From: JADGHX01 sp037200125 | Lineage (GTDB): Bacteria; Pseudomonadota; Gammaproteobacteria; Steroidobacterales; Steroidobacteraceae | Length of the DNA: 64,000 bases | Assembly: GCA_037200125.1 (NCBI GenBank) | Contig: JBBCGS010000001.1 | Span: 62,001-126,000, forward strand | Direction of reading: 5' to 3' | In this document: piece by piece, positions 26,199 to 35,542 of the stretch | Position numbering within the stretch: position 1 is the first letter of the stretch | Layout of the letters: each line of letters starts with the position of its first letter | Program-made: the position numbers and the translations under genes | Notes under the pieces: model-generated | The model's input: the letters and a program-made list of their open reading frames with translations, nothing else | What the model was told of the DNA's origin: nothing | Databases searched by the model: none

Positions 26199-28904
26199 TC
26201 AATTGACCGGCACGGCAGGGTCGAACGGATTGTTGAAGTACTGTGCCCCAATATCCAGCCACTCTGACAGCAAGCGAACCTCGGCCGGGCTCAGCCAGCC
26301 CGCATGCGTGCTGCCCGACCCCGTAGCGAAGCGACCCAGAAACGCCCCCGATCGACCGCCGCGTGCGGAACCTGCGGTGAGATATGGCCCCACAGCCACA
26401 GTCATCGTCGTCGGGTTGCCGTTCTGGTCCAGAGGACCCGGCACTTGCCGGTCCTGTAATGCGCCACCCACCAACTCCTGCTCATTATCACTGAAAAAGA
26501 GTTCGCGATACGAGCGCAACTGCAGCGGCTCTTCATCGGAAGCCACAGCGGTGAGGTCAAGCTGACCTCCCGGCACCTGCGCCGTTTGATCCGCCGGGTT
26601 CACCGGACCATGACATCCCGTGCATTTCCGGTTGATCGGCAGGCCGCCGGCGTCGACATCCGGAACACCGTCGCCGTCCAGGTCGGTGCGGTCCTTGTCC
26701 CACAACGGCTGGATGTGCTGGGTGTAGTTGATGACGATGCGGCACTGGGCGGTCCACGCCGTGATACATGCGAGGCTGGTTGGCGCGAGTGTGGTGAAGG
26801 ACTGGTCGTTGTAAGCCAGGGTGATGTCCGGGTCCGCCGCACGCTGACTCGTGTCGGTCCAGACGTCTTTGAACACCACGTTCATGCTCAGCGTCAGGTC
26901 CGCGCAACGGGGCGAGCCGCCGGAGCAGCTCTGCCGGGCGCGGGTCTGCGCCATCGTCTCGCCCTGGTCGGGCGACATCGTGGCGGTCGTGCCCGGGAAC
27001 GGCTGGCCCGTGGCGGGCGCACCGACATTCACCGCGTTGAAGAGGCCCGTTCTGCCGTGAGACTTCGGATTCTGCTGGGTTGACGGGTTGTGGCACCCGT
27101 TGCACTCGCGCGTTTCGCCGGGGCGCAGTTGCAGCCAGTTGCTGTGTATCGGGGAGATGCGGCGGCCGTTCGCATCGAGAATGCTGAACTGGAAGGCGAC
27201 GTTCGCCGGCACTTTGATCTTCACCGAGCCGTCCGGCTCGACCGGCGCATAGCCGAGGATCTCGCGCATGAAGCCGGCAACGCCGAACGCGGAGTTGTCG
27301 ATGTCGCGCACGTCCCGATCCGGCTGCGACACCGGCTTCTCGATGCGGATGAAGCGTGCCAGACGACTCGGCGCCGGCGTGATCATGGGGTTCCTGACGG
27401 CCGCGAGATTCGGGACCGCCGTATCCGTGCCGTCGAAGTCGTAGACGCTCTTGATCGAGAGCACGCCGACGCCTTCGCTGACGAGCGTGGATTCGAGGCT
27501 GCCCGACGTGATCACCTGGTCGAGGATGACCGGCGGCGGCGTGCGCGGCTGGGCCGCCACCACGTCCGTGATCATGACGCCTTCGACCGGCGTCATCACC
27601 GGCAGCAGCGTGTTTTGCGCAGGGTCGAACATCCACACGCTGTAGATCGACGGAGCCGTCTTTGACGCGGGATCGTTCACGCGCGAATCCGTGCAAGGCA
27701 CGATGGTCGCGGGCGTGACCGTGTCGTTGAGGATGCGACACTGCGACCAGCTCGTGAGGATGCGGTTCGTGCCATCCCACAGCGGGAAGCCGGAGTTGAA
27801 GCGGCCGCCGGGCGAGGGGCCTTTGATCGTGCGCACGTCGTTCTGCGTGGCGCGCGTCTGCGCCGGGCCGATCATGCCCGCGCTCGCGAGCACGGCCTGC
27901 GTGTTCTCGACGTACGTCTTGGTGTCGATGATGACGAGGTCGCCACCGAAATCGCTGTCCGTATTCTGGCGCACGAGCGCCATGATGCGGCCGTTCATCA
28001 TTTCGCGCGGATGTACGAACTGGATGGTGCTCGGCTGCCCGTTGGCGGTCGGTGTGCCGGTGTTGTGGCTGTTGGCGCCGTACAGGAGCTGCAGGTCCGT
28101 GCCGTCCGGCTTGGCGCTATAGAGATGTATGCCGTTCTTGCCGCCCGGGGCGGCATCCCAACGGCTCCACACGAGGCGGCCGTCCGAAGTGACGGTGGCA
28201 TCCCGGTCGTGGCTCTGGTTGAACGAGACCTGGTGGATGTTGCCGCCGTCGCCATCCATCACGTGCAGGACGAAGGCCGATTCGCTGCGGCTATCGGTCT
28301 GGGCTTCGAACTGAGGCTTGTTCTCGTCGAGCAGGATCGCCTTCGAATCGCGCTGACGCGTCGAAGAGAACACGATACGGCCGTCGGGCATGTAGTGCGG
28401 CGAAACGTCGTTGCCGGCGGCGGCGGTGACGTCCGACTTGATCACGCGATGCAGGTCGTCGGACGGGATGTCGTATTCCCAGACTTCCCAGAACGGCGCC
28501 TTTTTGGGGTCCTGGTTCACCTTGAGCGGGCCGCGCATGGCGAACAGCACTTTCTTGCCGTCGAAGGACACGTCGACGTCTTTCACATCGTACGGCTTGT
28601 CGGCGGTCACGCGGCCGGTGAGGTTGGTCTCGGTCGCGCCGGGGGAGGCGCGGTCGCGCTTGAAGAGGTTGGCCGAGGGCACTGTGTCCCGCAACGAGCG
28701 CAGGTCGTCCGTGTCTTCCGGGATCGTGCGTTTCACGTAGAAGATCGGAAAGTCGACAGTCGCCGGGTCGGGCGTTTGCCCGCTGCCCACGTTCACGCTG
28801 CCGCCACCGCTACACGCGGACAAGAGGGCGCCCACGATCAGCGCACCCGCGGCGGCGCGGCTGAAACGTGTGACGACTCTCACGATTCCCTGTTCGACCT
28901 TCAT
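26199..28904 (-). CDS. Hydrazine synthase alpha-like diheme beta-propeller lipoprotein
   Basis: 901 residues. Lipoprotein signal GALIVGALLSACSGGG (Cys31). The first half has WD40/PD40-type propeller blades (DVSFDGKKVLFAMRG, VSPHYMPDGRIVFSSTRQ, TVTSDGRLVWSRWD). The second half carries two CxxCH heme motifs: ECNGCHNP in the GETRECNGCH context of the hydrazine-synthase alpha middle domain, and KCTGCHGP. Bacteria outside anammox carry such HzsA-related proteins without known activity, and making hydrazine is not implied. Likely periplasmic or surface redox lipoprotein. It starts divergently from a c-type heme operon and is followed within 11 bases by the SH3 barrel gene. Confidence 0.75.
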   Translation of the reverse strand: MKVEQGIVRVVTRFSRAAAGALIVGALLSACSGGGSVNVGSGQTPDPATVDFPIFYVKRTIPEDTDDLRSLRDTVPSANLFKRDRASPGATETNLTGRVTADKPYDVKDVDVSFDGKKVLFAMRGPLKVNQDPKKAPFWEVWEYDIPSDDLHRVIKSDVTAAAGNDVSPHYMPDGRIVFSSTRQRDSKAILLDENKPQFEAQTDSRSESAFVLHVMDGDGGNIHQVSFNQSHDRDATVTSDGRLVWSRWDAAPGGKNGIHLYSAKPDGTDLQLLYGANSHNTGTPTANGQPSTIQFVHPREMMNGRIMALVRQNTDSDFGGDLVIIDTKTYVENTQAVLASAGMIGPAQTRATQNDVRTIKGPSPGGRFNSGFPLWDGTNRILTSWSQCRILNDTVTPATIVPCTDSRVNDPASKTAPSIYSVWMFDPAQNTLLPVMTPVEGVMITDVVAAQPRTPPPVILDQVITSGSLESTLVSEGVGVLSIKSVYDFDGTDTAVPNLAAVRNPMITPAPSRLARFIRIEKPVSQPDRDVRDIDNSAFGVAGFMREILGYAPVEPDGSVKIKVPANVAFQFSILDANGRRISPIHSNWLQLRPGETRECNGCHNPSTQQNPKSHGRTGLFNAVNVGAPATGQPFPGTTATMSPDQGETMAQTRARQSCSGGSPRCADLTLSMNVVFKDVWTDTSQRAADPDITLAYNDQSFTTLAPTSLACITAWTAQCRIVINYTQHIQPLWDKDRTDLDGDGVPDVDAGGLPINRKCTGCHGPVNPADQTAQVPGGQLDLTAVASDEEPLQLRSYRELFFSDNEQELVGGALQDRQVPGPLDQNGNPTTMTVAVGPYLTAGSARGGRSGAFLGRFATGSGSTHAGWLSPAEVRLLSEWLDIGAQYFNNPFDPAVPVN

Positions 28905-29298
28905 TCAAGAACACTCCCGAACCATGCGACGCTCAAGCATTTCGCCGCATGGACATTACGTAATCAACCATCGCCGATGCGGCTTATGCAATCTGCCGAA
29001 GACGTCACGCCGTCGAAGCACACTTCGCGGTTCTCTTCGGCCCGGGCCATTGGCCCGGTCGTTTCTCGAGCTTGCCGAAGTCGCCTTGCCGGCGCGCGGT
29101 GCACAGGTAGTCGTTCGGTCCCGTGCACGCTGTGATGCTGCTCCCATTTCGCGGCGGGAAGGATACCCGGAGCCCTGCATGGGCAGGACCTGTCTGCGCA
29201 TGGCGACGTACGGTGCTTGAGACAAAAAGGACGTCGAAAAAGCGTGGTTATAGTGCGCCCCGCAAATCGGCGGCAGCACGTGGGAGTGAGCGGGTGCC
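28905..29298. other. Divergent intergenic region between heme-protein operons
   Basis: 394 bases without a convincing gene. It must hold both outward promoters. A TATAGT-like -10 lies at 29249-29254, with A-rich sequence (29222-29240) before it. Short inverted GC elements occur (CCGGGCCATTGGCCCGG near 29041-29057). No other structure recognised. Confidence 0.4.
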
Positions 29299-30477
29299 AT
29301 GATCAACAGACTTCAAAATTCGCGTTTCTCGCGTCGGGCTACCGCGGTGGGTGCCGCTTGCGCCCTCGTGCTCTGCGCACACGCTGCGAGCGCTGCCGCT
29401 CCCCTTGAGCCGGAAGCGGCGAAGCGCATGTTCGACCGCATTACCGGCGTGCCGCCGACCCAGGCGCAGATCGACCAGATGGTCACGCTTGGCGACCCGA
29501 TCGCGGCTGCACTGCAGGTGGCTGCGGAAGACCCGAATTTCTACAACGTCACCCTGAAGAATTTCGTGACGCCGTGGACCAACCGTGATCAGACGGTGTT
29601 CGCTCCGCTGAACGACTATACGGCGACGGTCATTGGGATGGTGCGTGACAACGTGCCGTTCAACACCGCGCTCTCGGCGGACCTTCTCTATACGGTGAAC
29701 GCCCCCGGCATTCCGGCGGCCTCCCCGTCGAGCAACGATCATTACGAGCAGGCGGAAACGAAGGGCGTGAACCTGAAGGCCGCTCTTCAGGCGACCACCC
29801 AGAGTGCGGCGTACGGCACTCCGGCCGCCGGCACGGCGGGCCTCATCACGACACGCGCCGCCTCTGCGGCCTTCTTCATCGCCGGCACGAACCGCGCGAT
29901 GTTCCGCTTCACGATGGTCAACCACATGTGCCGTGACATGGAGCAGCTCCATGACACCTCGCGTCCGCCCGATCGCATTCGCCAGGACGTGGCGCGCTCG
30001 CCCGGCGGCGATAGCCGCATCTTCCTGAACAACTGCATCGGCTGTCACAGCGGCATGGATCCGATGGCGCAGGCCTTCGCGTACTACAACTACGACGACA
30101 CGGCCGGCAAGCTGGTCTACACGCCCGGCACCGTGCAGCCGAAGTACTTCATCAACTCCGACAACTTCAAGCCGGGGTTCGTCACACCCAACGACAACTG
30201 GGAGAACCGCTGGCGCCACGGCCAGAACTCCATTTACGTCTTCAGCCAGGCGCTGCCGGGTAGCGGCGCCGGTGCGAAGTCGCTGGGCGAAGAGATCGCC
30301 AATAGCGATCAGTTCGCGCAGTGCCAGGTCGAGAAAGTCTGGAAGGCCGTCTGTTTCCGCGCGCCGTCGCTCAACGGCGTGGATCGTGATGCGGTGGGCG
30401 AGATCGCCGGCCACTTCAAGACGAACGGCTACAAGCTCAAGAACGTGTTCGCGGAAGTCGCGGCACGGTGCGAGTAA
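29299..30477 (+). CDS. Secreted c-type heme protein, DUF1588-like
   Basis: 392 residues. Signal peptide VGAACALVLCAHAASA. One heme site, NNCIGCHSGMDPMAQAFAYYNYD, resembles the CxxCH-x-x-DP-x-A-x-F signature at the end of DUF1588/DUF1592 planctomycete-type cytochrome proteins. The N-terminus (EPEAAKRMFDRITGVPPTQAQIDQMV) resembles the helical beginning of that family. First gene of a plus-strand run; the LamG diheme lipoprotein starts 11 bases after its stop. Probably an exported electron carrier or heme enzyme; substrate unknown. Confidence 0.72.
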   Translation: MINRLQNSRFSRRATAVGAACALVLCAHAASAAAPLEPEAAKRMFDRITGVPPTQAQIDQMVTLGDPIAAALQVAAEDPNFYNVTLKNFVTPWTNRDQTVFAPLNDYTATVIGMVRDNVPFNTALSADLLYTVNAPGIPAASPSSNDHYEQAETKGVNLKAALQATTQSAAYGTPAAGTAGLITTRAASAAFFIAGTNRAMFRFTMVNHMCRDMEQLHDTSRPPDRIRQDVARSPGGDSRIFLNNCIGCHSGMDPMAQAFAYYNYDDTAGKLVYTPGTVQPKYFINSDNFKPGFVTPNDNWENRWRHGQNSIYVFSQALPGSGAGAKSLGEEIANSDQFAQCQVEKVWKAVCFRAPSLNGVDRDAVGEIAGHFKTNGYKLKNVFAEVAARCE

Positions 30478-30488
30478 GGGGAGCTCCA

Positions 30489-32993
30489 ATGATCAGGGAG
30501 AATGACGTGAAATCCTTCTTGCGCGCCGTGAAACTCGGTTCTGCCCTCGCGTTCGCCGCCGTGCTGGCCGCGTGCTCGGGTGGTGGTGCGCCGACTACCG
30601 TGAATCCCGTGACATCCGCGCCTCCGATTGCGGACTACACGGGCCCGGCTCCGCAGAACGCCGACGTGCAGGCGTTCAAGCTGAACCTGTGGGAGAACAT
30701 CAAGGCGAGCAACCGTTGCGGCGGGTGTCATACCGCCAACGGCCAGTCGCCGATGTTCGCCCGTAACGACGATGTGAACGCCGCCTATCAGGCCGCGAAC
30801 ACCGTCGTGAATCTCGCGCAGCCAGACCAGTCGCGTATGGTTCTGAAGGTGGGTGGCGGCCACAACTGCTGGCTTGCCGCCGCTTCCGCCTGCGCGGACA
30901 CGCTGACTGTCTGGATTCGCAACTGGGCCGGTTCGTCGGCCTCGGGCGGCACCCAGATCGAGTTGCAGGCACCCACTATTAAAACCGTGGGAGCCAGCAA
31001 GAGCTTCCCGACCGACCTGACGGTGTTCGAGGCGAGCCTCCTGTGGAAAGACCCGTCGAATCCGGACGGACAGAAAGGCGTGCTGCAGCACTACTGCTCG
31101 CGCTGCCATTCGTCCACTGCGGCGGTGCCCCAGCAGCCCTTCTTCGCGAGCTCGGATTCGGCAGAGGCGTATGCCGCCGTTCGCGCCAAGATCAATCTCG
31201 ACACGCCTGCGCAGTCACGACTGGTGGTTCGTCTGCGAGACGAGAGCCACAACTGCTGGACGGATTGCGGTACGGCCTCTGCCGCGATGCTGGCTGCGGT
31301 GAAGTCCTTCACCGACAACGTAGCGGTGTCGAATATCAATCCGGATCTCGTCGTATCGAAGGCGCTCACGCTGTATGACGGCACGGTGGCCGCTGGCGGC
31401 AACCGCTTCGACACCAACGTGATCGCGCTGTACGAGTTCAAGACGGGTTCGGGCAACGTCGCGTACGACACCAGCGGTGTCGAGCCGGCGCTCAACCTCA
31501 CGCTCTCGAGCAGCACGATGTGGGTCGGCGGCTGGGGTATCAACGTCCAGGCTGGCCAGAAGGCGCAGGGCTCGACGACTGCCAGCAAGAAGCTGACGGA
31601 CCAGATCAAGTCGAGCGGTGAGTTCACGATTGAAGCCTGGATGGCGAACGCGGATGTGGTGCAGGAAGACGCATACGCGGTGAGTTACTCCGCCGGCGTC
31701 TCGGCCCGCAACTTCACGCTGTCGCAGAAGGCGTATCAGTACGAAGCCATGGTTCGCACGAGCAAGAACGACGCGAACGGCAAGCCGTCGCTGCTCACGC
31801 TCGACAAGGATCGTGACGCGCAGGCAGCCCTGCAGCACGTGGTGCTCACGTACGACCCGGTCAATGGCCGCAAGCTCTACGTGAACGGCCAGTTCACTGG
31901 CGACATGGACCCCAAGGCCGGCGGCACGCTTGCCGACTGGGATGACAGCTTCGCGCTCGTGCTCGGTAACGAGACGTCGTCCAACCGTCAGTGGAAGGGT
32001 GTGATGCGGCTCGTGGCGATTCACAACCGCGCGCTCACGGTGGAACAGATCCAGCAGAACTTCGCCGCCGGCGTCGGTGAGCGTTACTTCCTGCTGTTCA
32101 ACGTAAGCGACCTGGTGGACGTGCCGAAGGCGTACCTGATGTTCGAAGGTAGCCAGTACGACAGCTACAGCTACCTCTTCAACAAGCCAACGTTCATCTC
32201 GCTCGATCCGAACGCGACCATCCCGACCATCGATCTTGCGGGCATCCGCATCGGTGTGAACGGCACCGAGGCGCGTGTCGGCCAGACATATGTGCCCTTC
32301 AAGGCCACGATCGGCGGCTCGAATTACCAGAAGGGTACGGGTCAGCTCCTGTCGAACACGGGTGCGGTCGTCGCGCTGGACAAGGGTCCGGCGGATGACC
32401 TGTTCTTCCTGACGTTCGAGAAGATCGGTAGCCACTCGCACAGCGTGGCGGAAGAACAGCCGTCCCAGCCGCAGTTCGGCCTGGACCAGCCGCAGCCGGA
32501 CCTCGGCCTGCGCACGTTCGACGAGCTGAACGCGACCTACTCGAAGCTGACGGGCGTGCCCATCACGGATGCGACGGTCGCCGCGACCTTCGCGAACGTG
32601 AAACAGCAGCTGCCCACGGTGGAGTCGATCGATGCGTTCCTCGCCTCCGCGCAGACCGGCATCGCGCAGCTCGCCATCGCGTATTGCAGTTCCATGGTCG
32701 ACAACCAGGCGACGCGTGATGCCTTCTTCGGTCCGGGCCTGAACCCGAACCAGGGCTCGGGTTACTTCGCGTCGGATGTGAACAAGGCACCGGTGATGGC
32801 GGCGATCCGTACCACGATCAATACCAACCTGGCTTCGCAGCCGAATGCGGCTGTGGTCGATGCGGCGATCAAGAAGCTGCTCGACACGATCGCGAACAAT
32901 CCCACGTCCCAGGCCAATCCGAAGGGCGCCGGCAATGCCATGAAGGCGGCCTGCGGTGCTGCGCTCGGTAGCGCCGCCACGACGGTGCAGTAA
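30489..32993 (+). CDS. LamG-domain lipoprotein with two tandem heme modules
   Basis: 834 residues from MIRENDVKSF behind AAGGGGAG. Lipobox AVLAACSGGG. Two homologous heme modules follow: RCGGCHTANGQSPMFA...NLAQPDQSRMV...HNCW and YCSRCHSSTAAVPQQPFFA...NLDTPAQSRLV...HNCW, each CxxCH plus a distal His-Asn-Cys-Trp. Next a LamG/concanavalin-like domain (about 290-510) with SSGEFTIEAWM, HVVLTYDPVNGRKLYVNGQFTGD and GVMRLVAIHNRALTVEQI, then a 300-residue C-terminal region without recognised domain. Surface-exposed binding plus electron transfer is a reasonable inference. Confidence 0.8.
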   Translation: MIRENDVKSFLRAVKLGSALAFAAVLAACSGGGAPTTVNPVTSAPPIADYTGPAPQNADVQAFKLNLWENIKASNRCGGCHTANGQSPMFARNDDVNAAYQAANTVVNLAQPDQSRMVLKVGGGHNCWLAAASACADTLTVWIRNWAGSSASGGTQIELQAPTIKTVGASKSFPTDLTVFEASLLWKDPSNPDGQKGVLQHYCSRCHSSTAAVPQQPFFASSDSAEAYAAVRAKINLDTPAQSRLVVRLRDESHNCWTDCGTASAAMLAAVKSFTDNVAVSNINPDLVVSKALTLYDGTVAAGGNRFDTNVIALYEFKTGSGNVAYDTSGVEPALNLTLSSSTMWVGGWGINVQAGQKAQGSTTASKKLTDQIKSSGEFTIEAWMANADVVQEDAYAVSYSAGVSARNFTLSQKAYQYEAMVRTSKNDANGKPSLLTLDKDRDAQAALQHVVLTYDPVNGRKLYVNGQFTGDMDPKAGGTLADWDDSFALVLGNETSSNRQWKGVMRLVAIHNRALTVEQIQQNFAAGVGERYFLLFNVSDLVDVPKAYLMFEGSQYDSYSYLFNKPTFISLDPNATIPTIDLAGIRIGVNGTEARVGQTYVPFKATIGGSNYQKGTGQLLSNTGAVVALDKGPADDLFFLTFEKIGSHSHSVAEEQPSQPQFGLDQPQPDLGLRTFDELNATYSKLTGVPITDATVAATFANVKQQLPTVESIDAFLASAQTGIAQLAIAYCSSMVDNQATRDAFFGPGLNPNQGSGYFASDVNKAPVMAAIRTTINTNLASQPNAAVVDAAIKKLLDTIANNPTSQANPKGAGNAMKAACGAALGSAATTVQ

Positions 32994-33013
32994 GAGTTCG
33001 AGGAGTTACGACT

Positions 33014-34702
33014 ATGCTTATCCGCAAGAAGCTTCCCCGCGCTCACGGTCTCGACGAGCCGATGCTGCACGGCGACCATTCGCGTCCCGTCACGCGCCGC
33101 GACTTCGTGTCGGCCGGACTCATCAAGGGGCCCGCGGTCGTCGCGGCCACGGGTCTCTTCGGCATGCTCATGCGCTCCGGCAAGCTGACCGCCGCACAGG
33201 CGTCGAGCATGTCGCAGGCGATGCAGAACCTGACGAAGCCGGCCAACTGCCACGTGGTGCCGGGCAAGAACAAGATTCCGTTCATCTGCTTCGACCTTGC
33301 CGGGGGTGCGAACCTCAACGGTTCGGAAATTCTGATCGGCGGCAAGGGCGGGCAGCTCGACTTCCTGTCGACCGCCGGCTACGGCAAGCTCGGCCTGCCC
33401 GGCGACATGGTGCCGAACGCGCCCAACGCGGCGAGCGCCACCAACAACTTCATCAGCAACGCGTTCGGCGCGGCCTTCCATTCGGACGGCGCGATCCTGC
33501 GCGGCATGCTCGAGCGCACGTCGCCGACCACGCAGGCGTTCACCAACGGCTGCTCCATCGCGGCCCGTTCCGAGAACGATACGGGCAACAACCCGCACAA
33601 CCCGATGTACGGCATCCTCAAGGCCGGCGCGGGCGGTGAGCTGCTGAACCTGATCGGCTCGCAGGCCTCCGATTCGGGCGGCAACTCGATGGCGCCCGCC
33701 GCGATGATCGATCTGGCGAACCGGCCGACGAAGGTGGATCGCTCGAGCGACGTCACCGGTCTCGTCGACACGGGCGAGCTCGGCAAGATGCTGCCGAAGG
33801 GCGACGTGAACGCGGTGCTCGAGGCGATGACCGAGCTTTCCGGCGGCGTCGGTGTCGCCACCGCGTCGGACGCCGAACAGGTCATCGATACGAACAGCAA
33901 ACTGGGCCGTGCCGACTTCATCGTGCGCGATGCCGAGCTGAAGAAATCGGTGCGTTGCGCGTACGTGAAGTCCGCGGACCTGGCCGATCGCTTCTCGGAT
34001 CAGTCGGCGCTCAACCCGGACGCCGATGCGGATATCGTCGACCCCACGGCCTCGCGCGGCACGGGCATTTTCGGCCTGACCGAGTATCAGGGCGACGGCG
34101 AGTTCCGCAAGACCGCGGCCGTCATGAAGATGGTCATCAGCGGCTACGCCGCGGCTGGCACCGTCACGATGGGCGGCTACGACTACCATGACGGCACTCG
34201 CGCGAGCGGCGAGATGCGCAATTTCCGCGCGGGCCGCTGCATCGGCGCCTGCCTCGAATACGCGGCGCGCAAGGGCGTGCCCCTGATGGTCTATGTGTTC
34301 AGCGATGGCTCGCTGAACTCGACCGGCATGGTCGACAGCTCCGCCAACGGCCGCGGCAAGTTCGGCTGGCAGGGCGACAACCAGTCGGTCGCCGCCTCCT
34401 TCTTCATGGTCTACAACCCGAAAGGTCGCCCGACGCCGATGGTCGCGGACGCCTCGGGTGGCACCGGCAAACAGATCGGTTACTACCGCGCCGATGGGTC
34501 GATCGAGACCTCGTCGCATCCCGGTGCCAACGCCGTGAACCTGCTCGTGGAGACCGTGGTGCTCAACTACATGGCTCTGCATGGTGAGTCCGGGCTCTTT
34601 ACCAGTGCTGACAAGTTCCCCGGCCAGGGTCTCGGTAGCCCGGCGTCGCGCGATGCGCTCGTGGCATTCGCGCCGATCTGCAACGGCACCATCACGGCGT
34701 GA
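33014..34702 (+). CDS. Tat-exported DUF1501-like protein
   Basis: 562 residues. A twin-arginine start (RPVTRRDFVSAGLIKGPAVVAATGLFGML) indicates folded export. The core has FICFDLAGGANLNGSEILIGG, GGYDYHDGTRASGEMRNFRAGRCIGACLEYAARK and LMVYVFSDGSLNSTGMVDSS, the metal-dependent alkaline-phosphatase/sulfatase-like pattern of DUF1501 (Gly-Gly-Tyr-Asp-His type) proteins. In planctomycetes DUF1501 proteins are paired with c-type heme proteins, as here: the LamG diheme gene ends 20 bases upstream. Enzymatic activity unknown; some databases mislabel relatives as GspF, which this is not. Confidence 0.75.
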   Translation: MLIRKKLPRAHGLDEPMLHGDHSRPVTRRDFVSAGLIKGPAVVAATGLFGMLMRSGKLTAAQASSMSQAMQNLTKPANCHVVPGKNKIPFICFDLAGGANLNGSEILIGGKGGQLDFLSTAGYGKLGLPGDMVPNAPNAASATNNFISNAFGAAFHSDGAILRGMLERTSPTTQAFTNGCSIAARSENDTGNNPHNPMYGILKAGAGGELLNLIGSQASDSGGNSMAPAAMIDLANRPTKVDRSSDVTGLVDTGELGKMLPKGDVNAVLEAMTELSGGVGVATASDAEQVIDTNSKLGRADFIVRDAELKKSVRCAYVKSADLADRFSDQSALNPDADADIVDPTASRGTGIFGLTEYQGDGEFRKTAAVMKMVISGYAAAGTVTMGGYDYHDGTRASGEMRNFRAGRCIGACLEYAARKGVPLMVYVFSDGSLNSTGMVDSSANGRGKFGWQGDNQSVAASFFMVYNPKGRPTPMVADASGGTGKQIGYYRADGSIETSSHPGANAVNLLVETVVLNYMALHGESGLFTSADKFPGQGLGSPASRDALVAFAPICNGTITA

Positions 34703-34990
34703 CAAGGCGAACCGCGGCCGGAACGGCGCGTCAGCCTTCACCTCGACATCGACGCCGCCGGCCCCGTCTTCACACGGGGCCTGCGGCGCGCGTGCCGCAG
34801 CTCGCGGAGGGCTCGCGCGCGGCTGTCGCGCTTTCCCGACGTTCCGCTCAATTCTTTGAATCGATGCGTGAAGTTGCGGCCACGTTCGTTGACATTGTTA
34901 AGTTCGCTATGCGAGGGTTGCCCGCGCCAACGGTCGCAAGCTTTGGCGAAGGAATTCCTCTTGGGTGAGCCACATCCGCGGTGCTCTGTC

Positions 34991-35530
34991 GTGTCGCGCG
35001 TAAGTGTGTTCTGGGCGCGTGCCCGACGTCTCTTTTTTGTCTCCGCGCCGGTCTATGCCTTGGGCATTGGCGCGCTGGCGGCAGTCGCCGCCGCGCCGTA
35101 CCCGCTCCTCGGCAAGGAGGCGCCGGACTTCGCGTTGCACGCGCTCGTGGGCAGCAACGTGCGGTTGTCGGAGCACCTGGGCGATGTCGTGGTGGTGAGC
35201 TTCTGGGGCAGTCGTTGCGGGCCCTGCGGCACTCAGCTGAATGCGCTCAATAGCAGCCTCTCGACGTACGCGTCGGTCGGGCTGAAGGTGTTCGGCGTGA
35301 GCGTCGACGATGACCAGACTCGCGCGCTCGAATATGCGAAAGGGCAGTCGGTGTCGTTTCCCCTGCTGCTCGACCCTGCGAAATCGGTGAGCAGGCTGTA
35401 CGTCGTGGACAACCTGCCGATGACGGTGCTCATCGATCGTGGCGGCGTCGTGCGCCACGTGCATCGCGACTACAGCGCGAAAGACGATGCGCTGTACTTG
35501 AAAGAGTTGCGTGCGCTGCTGAACGAATGA
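34991..35530 (+). CDS. TlpA-like membrane-anchored thioredoxin
   Basis: About 179 residues from GTG 34991 (VSRVSVFWARARRLFFVSAPVYALGIGALAAVAA), an N-terminal membrane anchor or signal. An upstream in-frame ATG at 34856 would add unlike, non-membrane sequence. Redoxin core: GKEAPDFALHALVGSNVRLSEHLGDVVVVSFWGSRCGPCGTQL (redox site RCGPC), FGVSVDDDQTRALEYAKG and LPMTVLIDRGGVV. A second thioredoxin in the locus, placed after the heme and DUF1501 genes, fits heme-site or exported-protein disulfide maintenance. Upstream 34703-34990 holds no other gene. Confidence 0.82.
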   Translation: MSRVSVFWARARRLFFVSAPVYALGIGALAAVAAAPYPLLGKEAPDFALHALVGSNVRLSEHLGDVVVVSFWGSRCGPCGTQLNALNSSLSTYASVGLKVFGVSVDDDQTRALEYAKGQSVSFPLLLDPAKSVSRLYVVDNLPMTVLIDRGGVVRHVHRDYSAKDDALYLKELRALLNE

Positions 35531-35542
35531 TCGGAAGAACCT

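Noticed and set aside
29299..34702. Denitrification or anammox gene cluster
   Set aside because: Although heme proteins and an HzsA-like protein are present, there are no nitrite, nitric-oxide or hydrazine enzyme partners.
32762..34741. 659-codon antisense ORF opposite the DUF1501-like gene
   Set aside because: No similarity, His/Arg-rich, complete overlap with a convincing Tat-exported protein.
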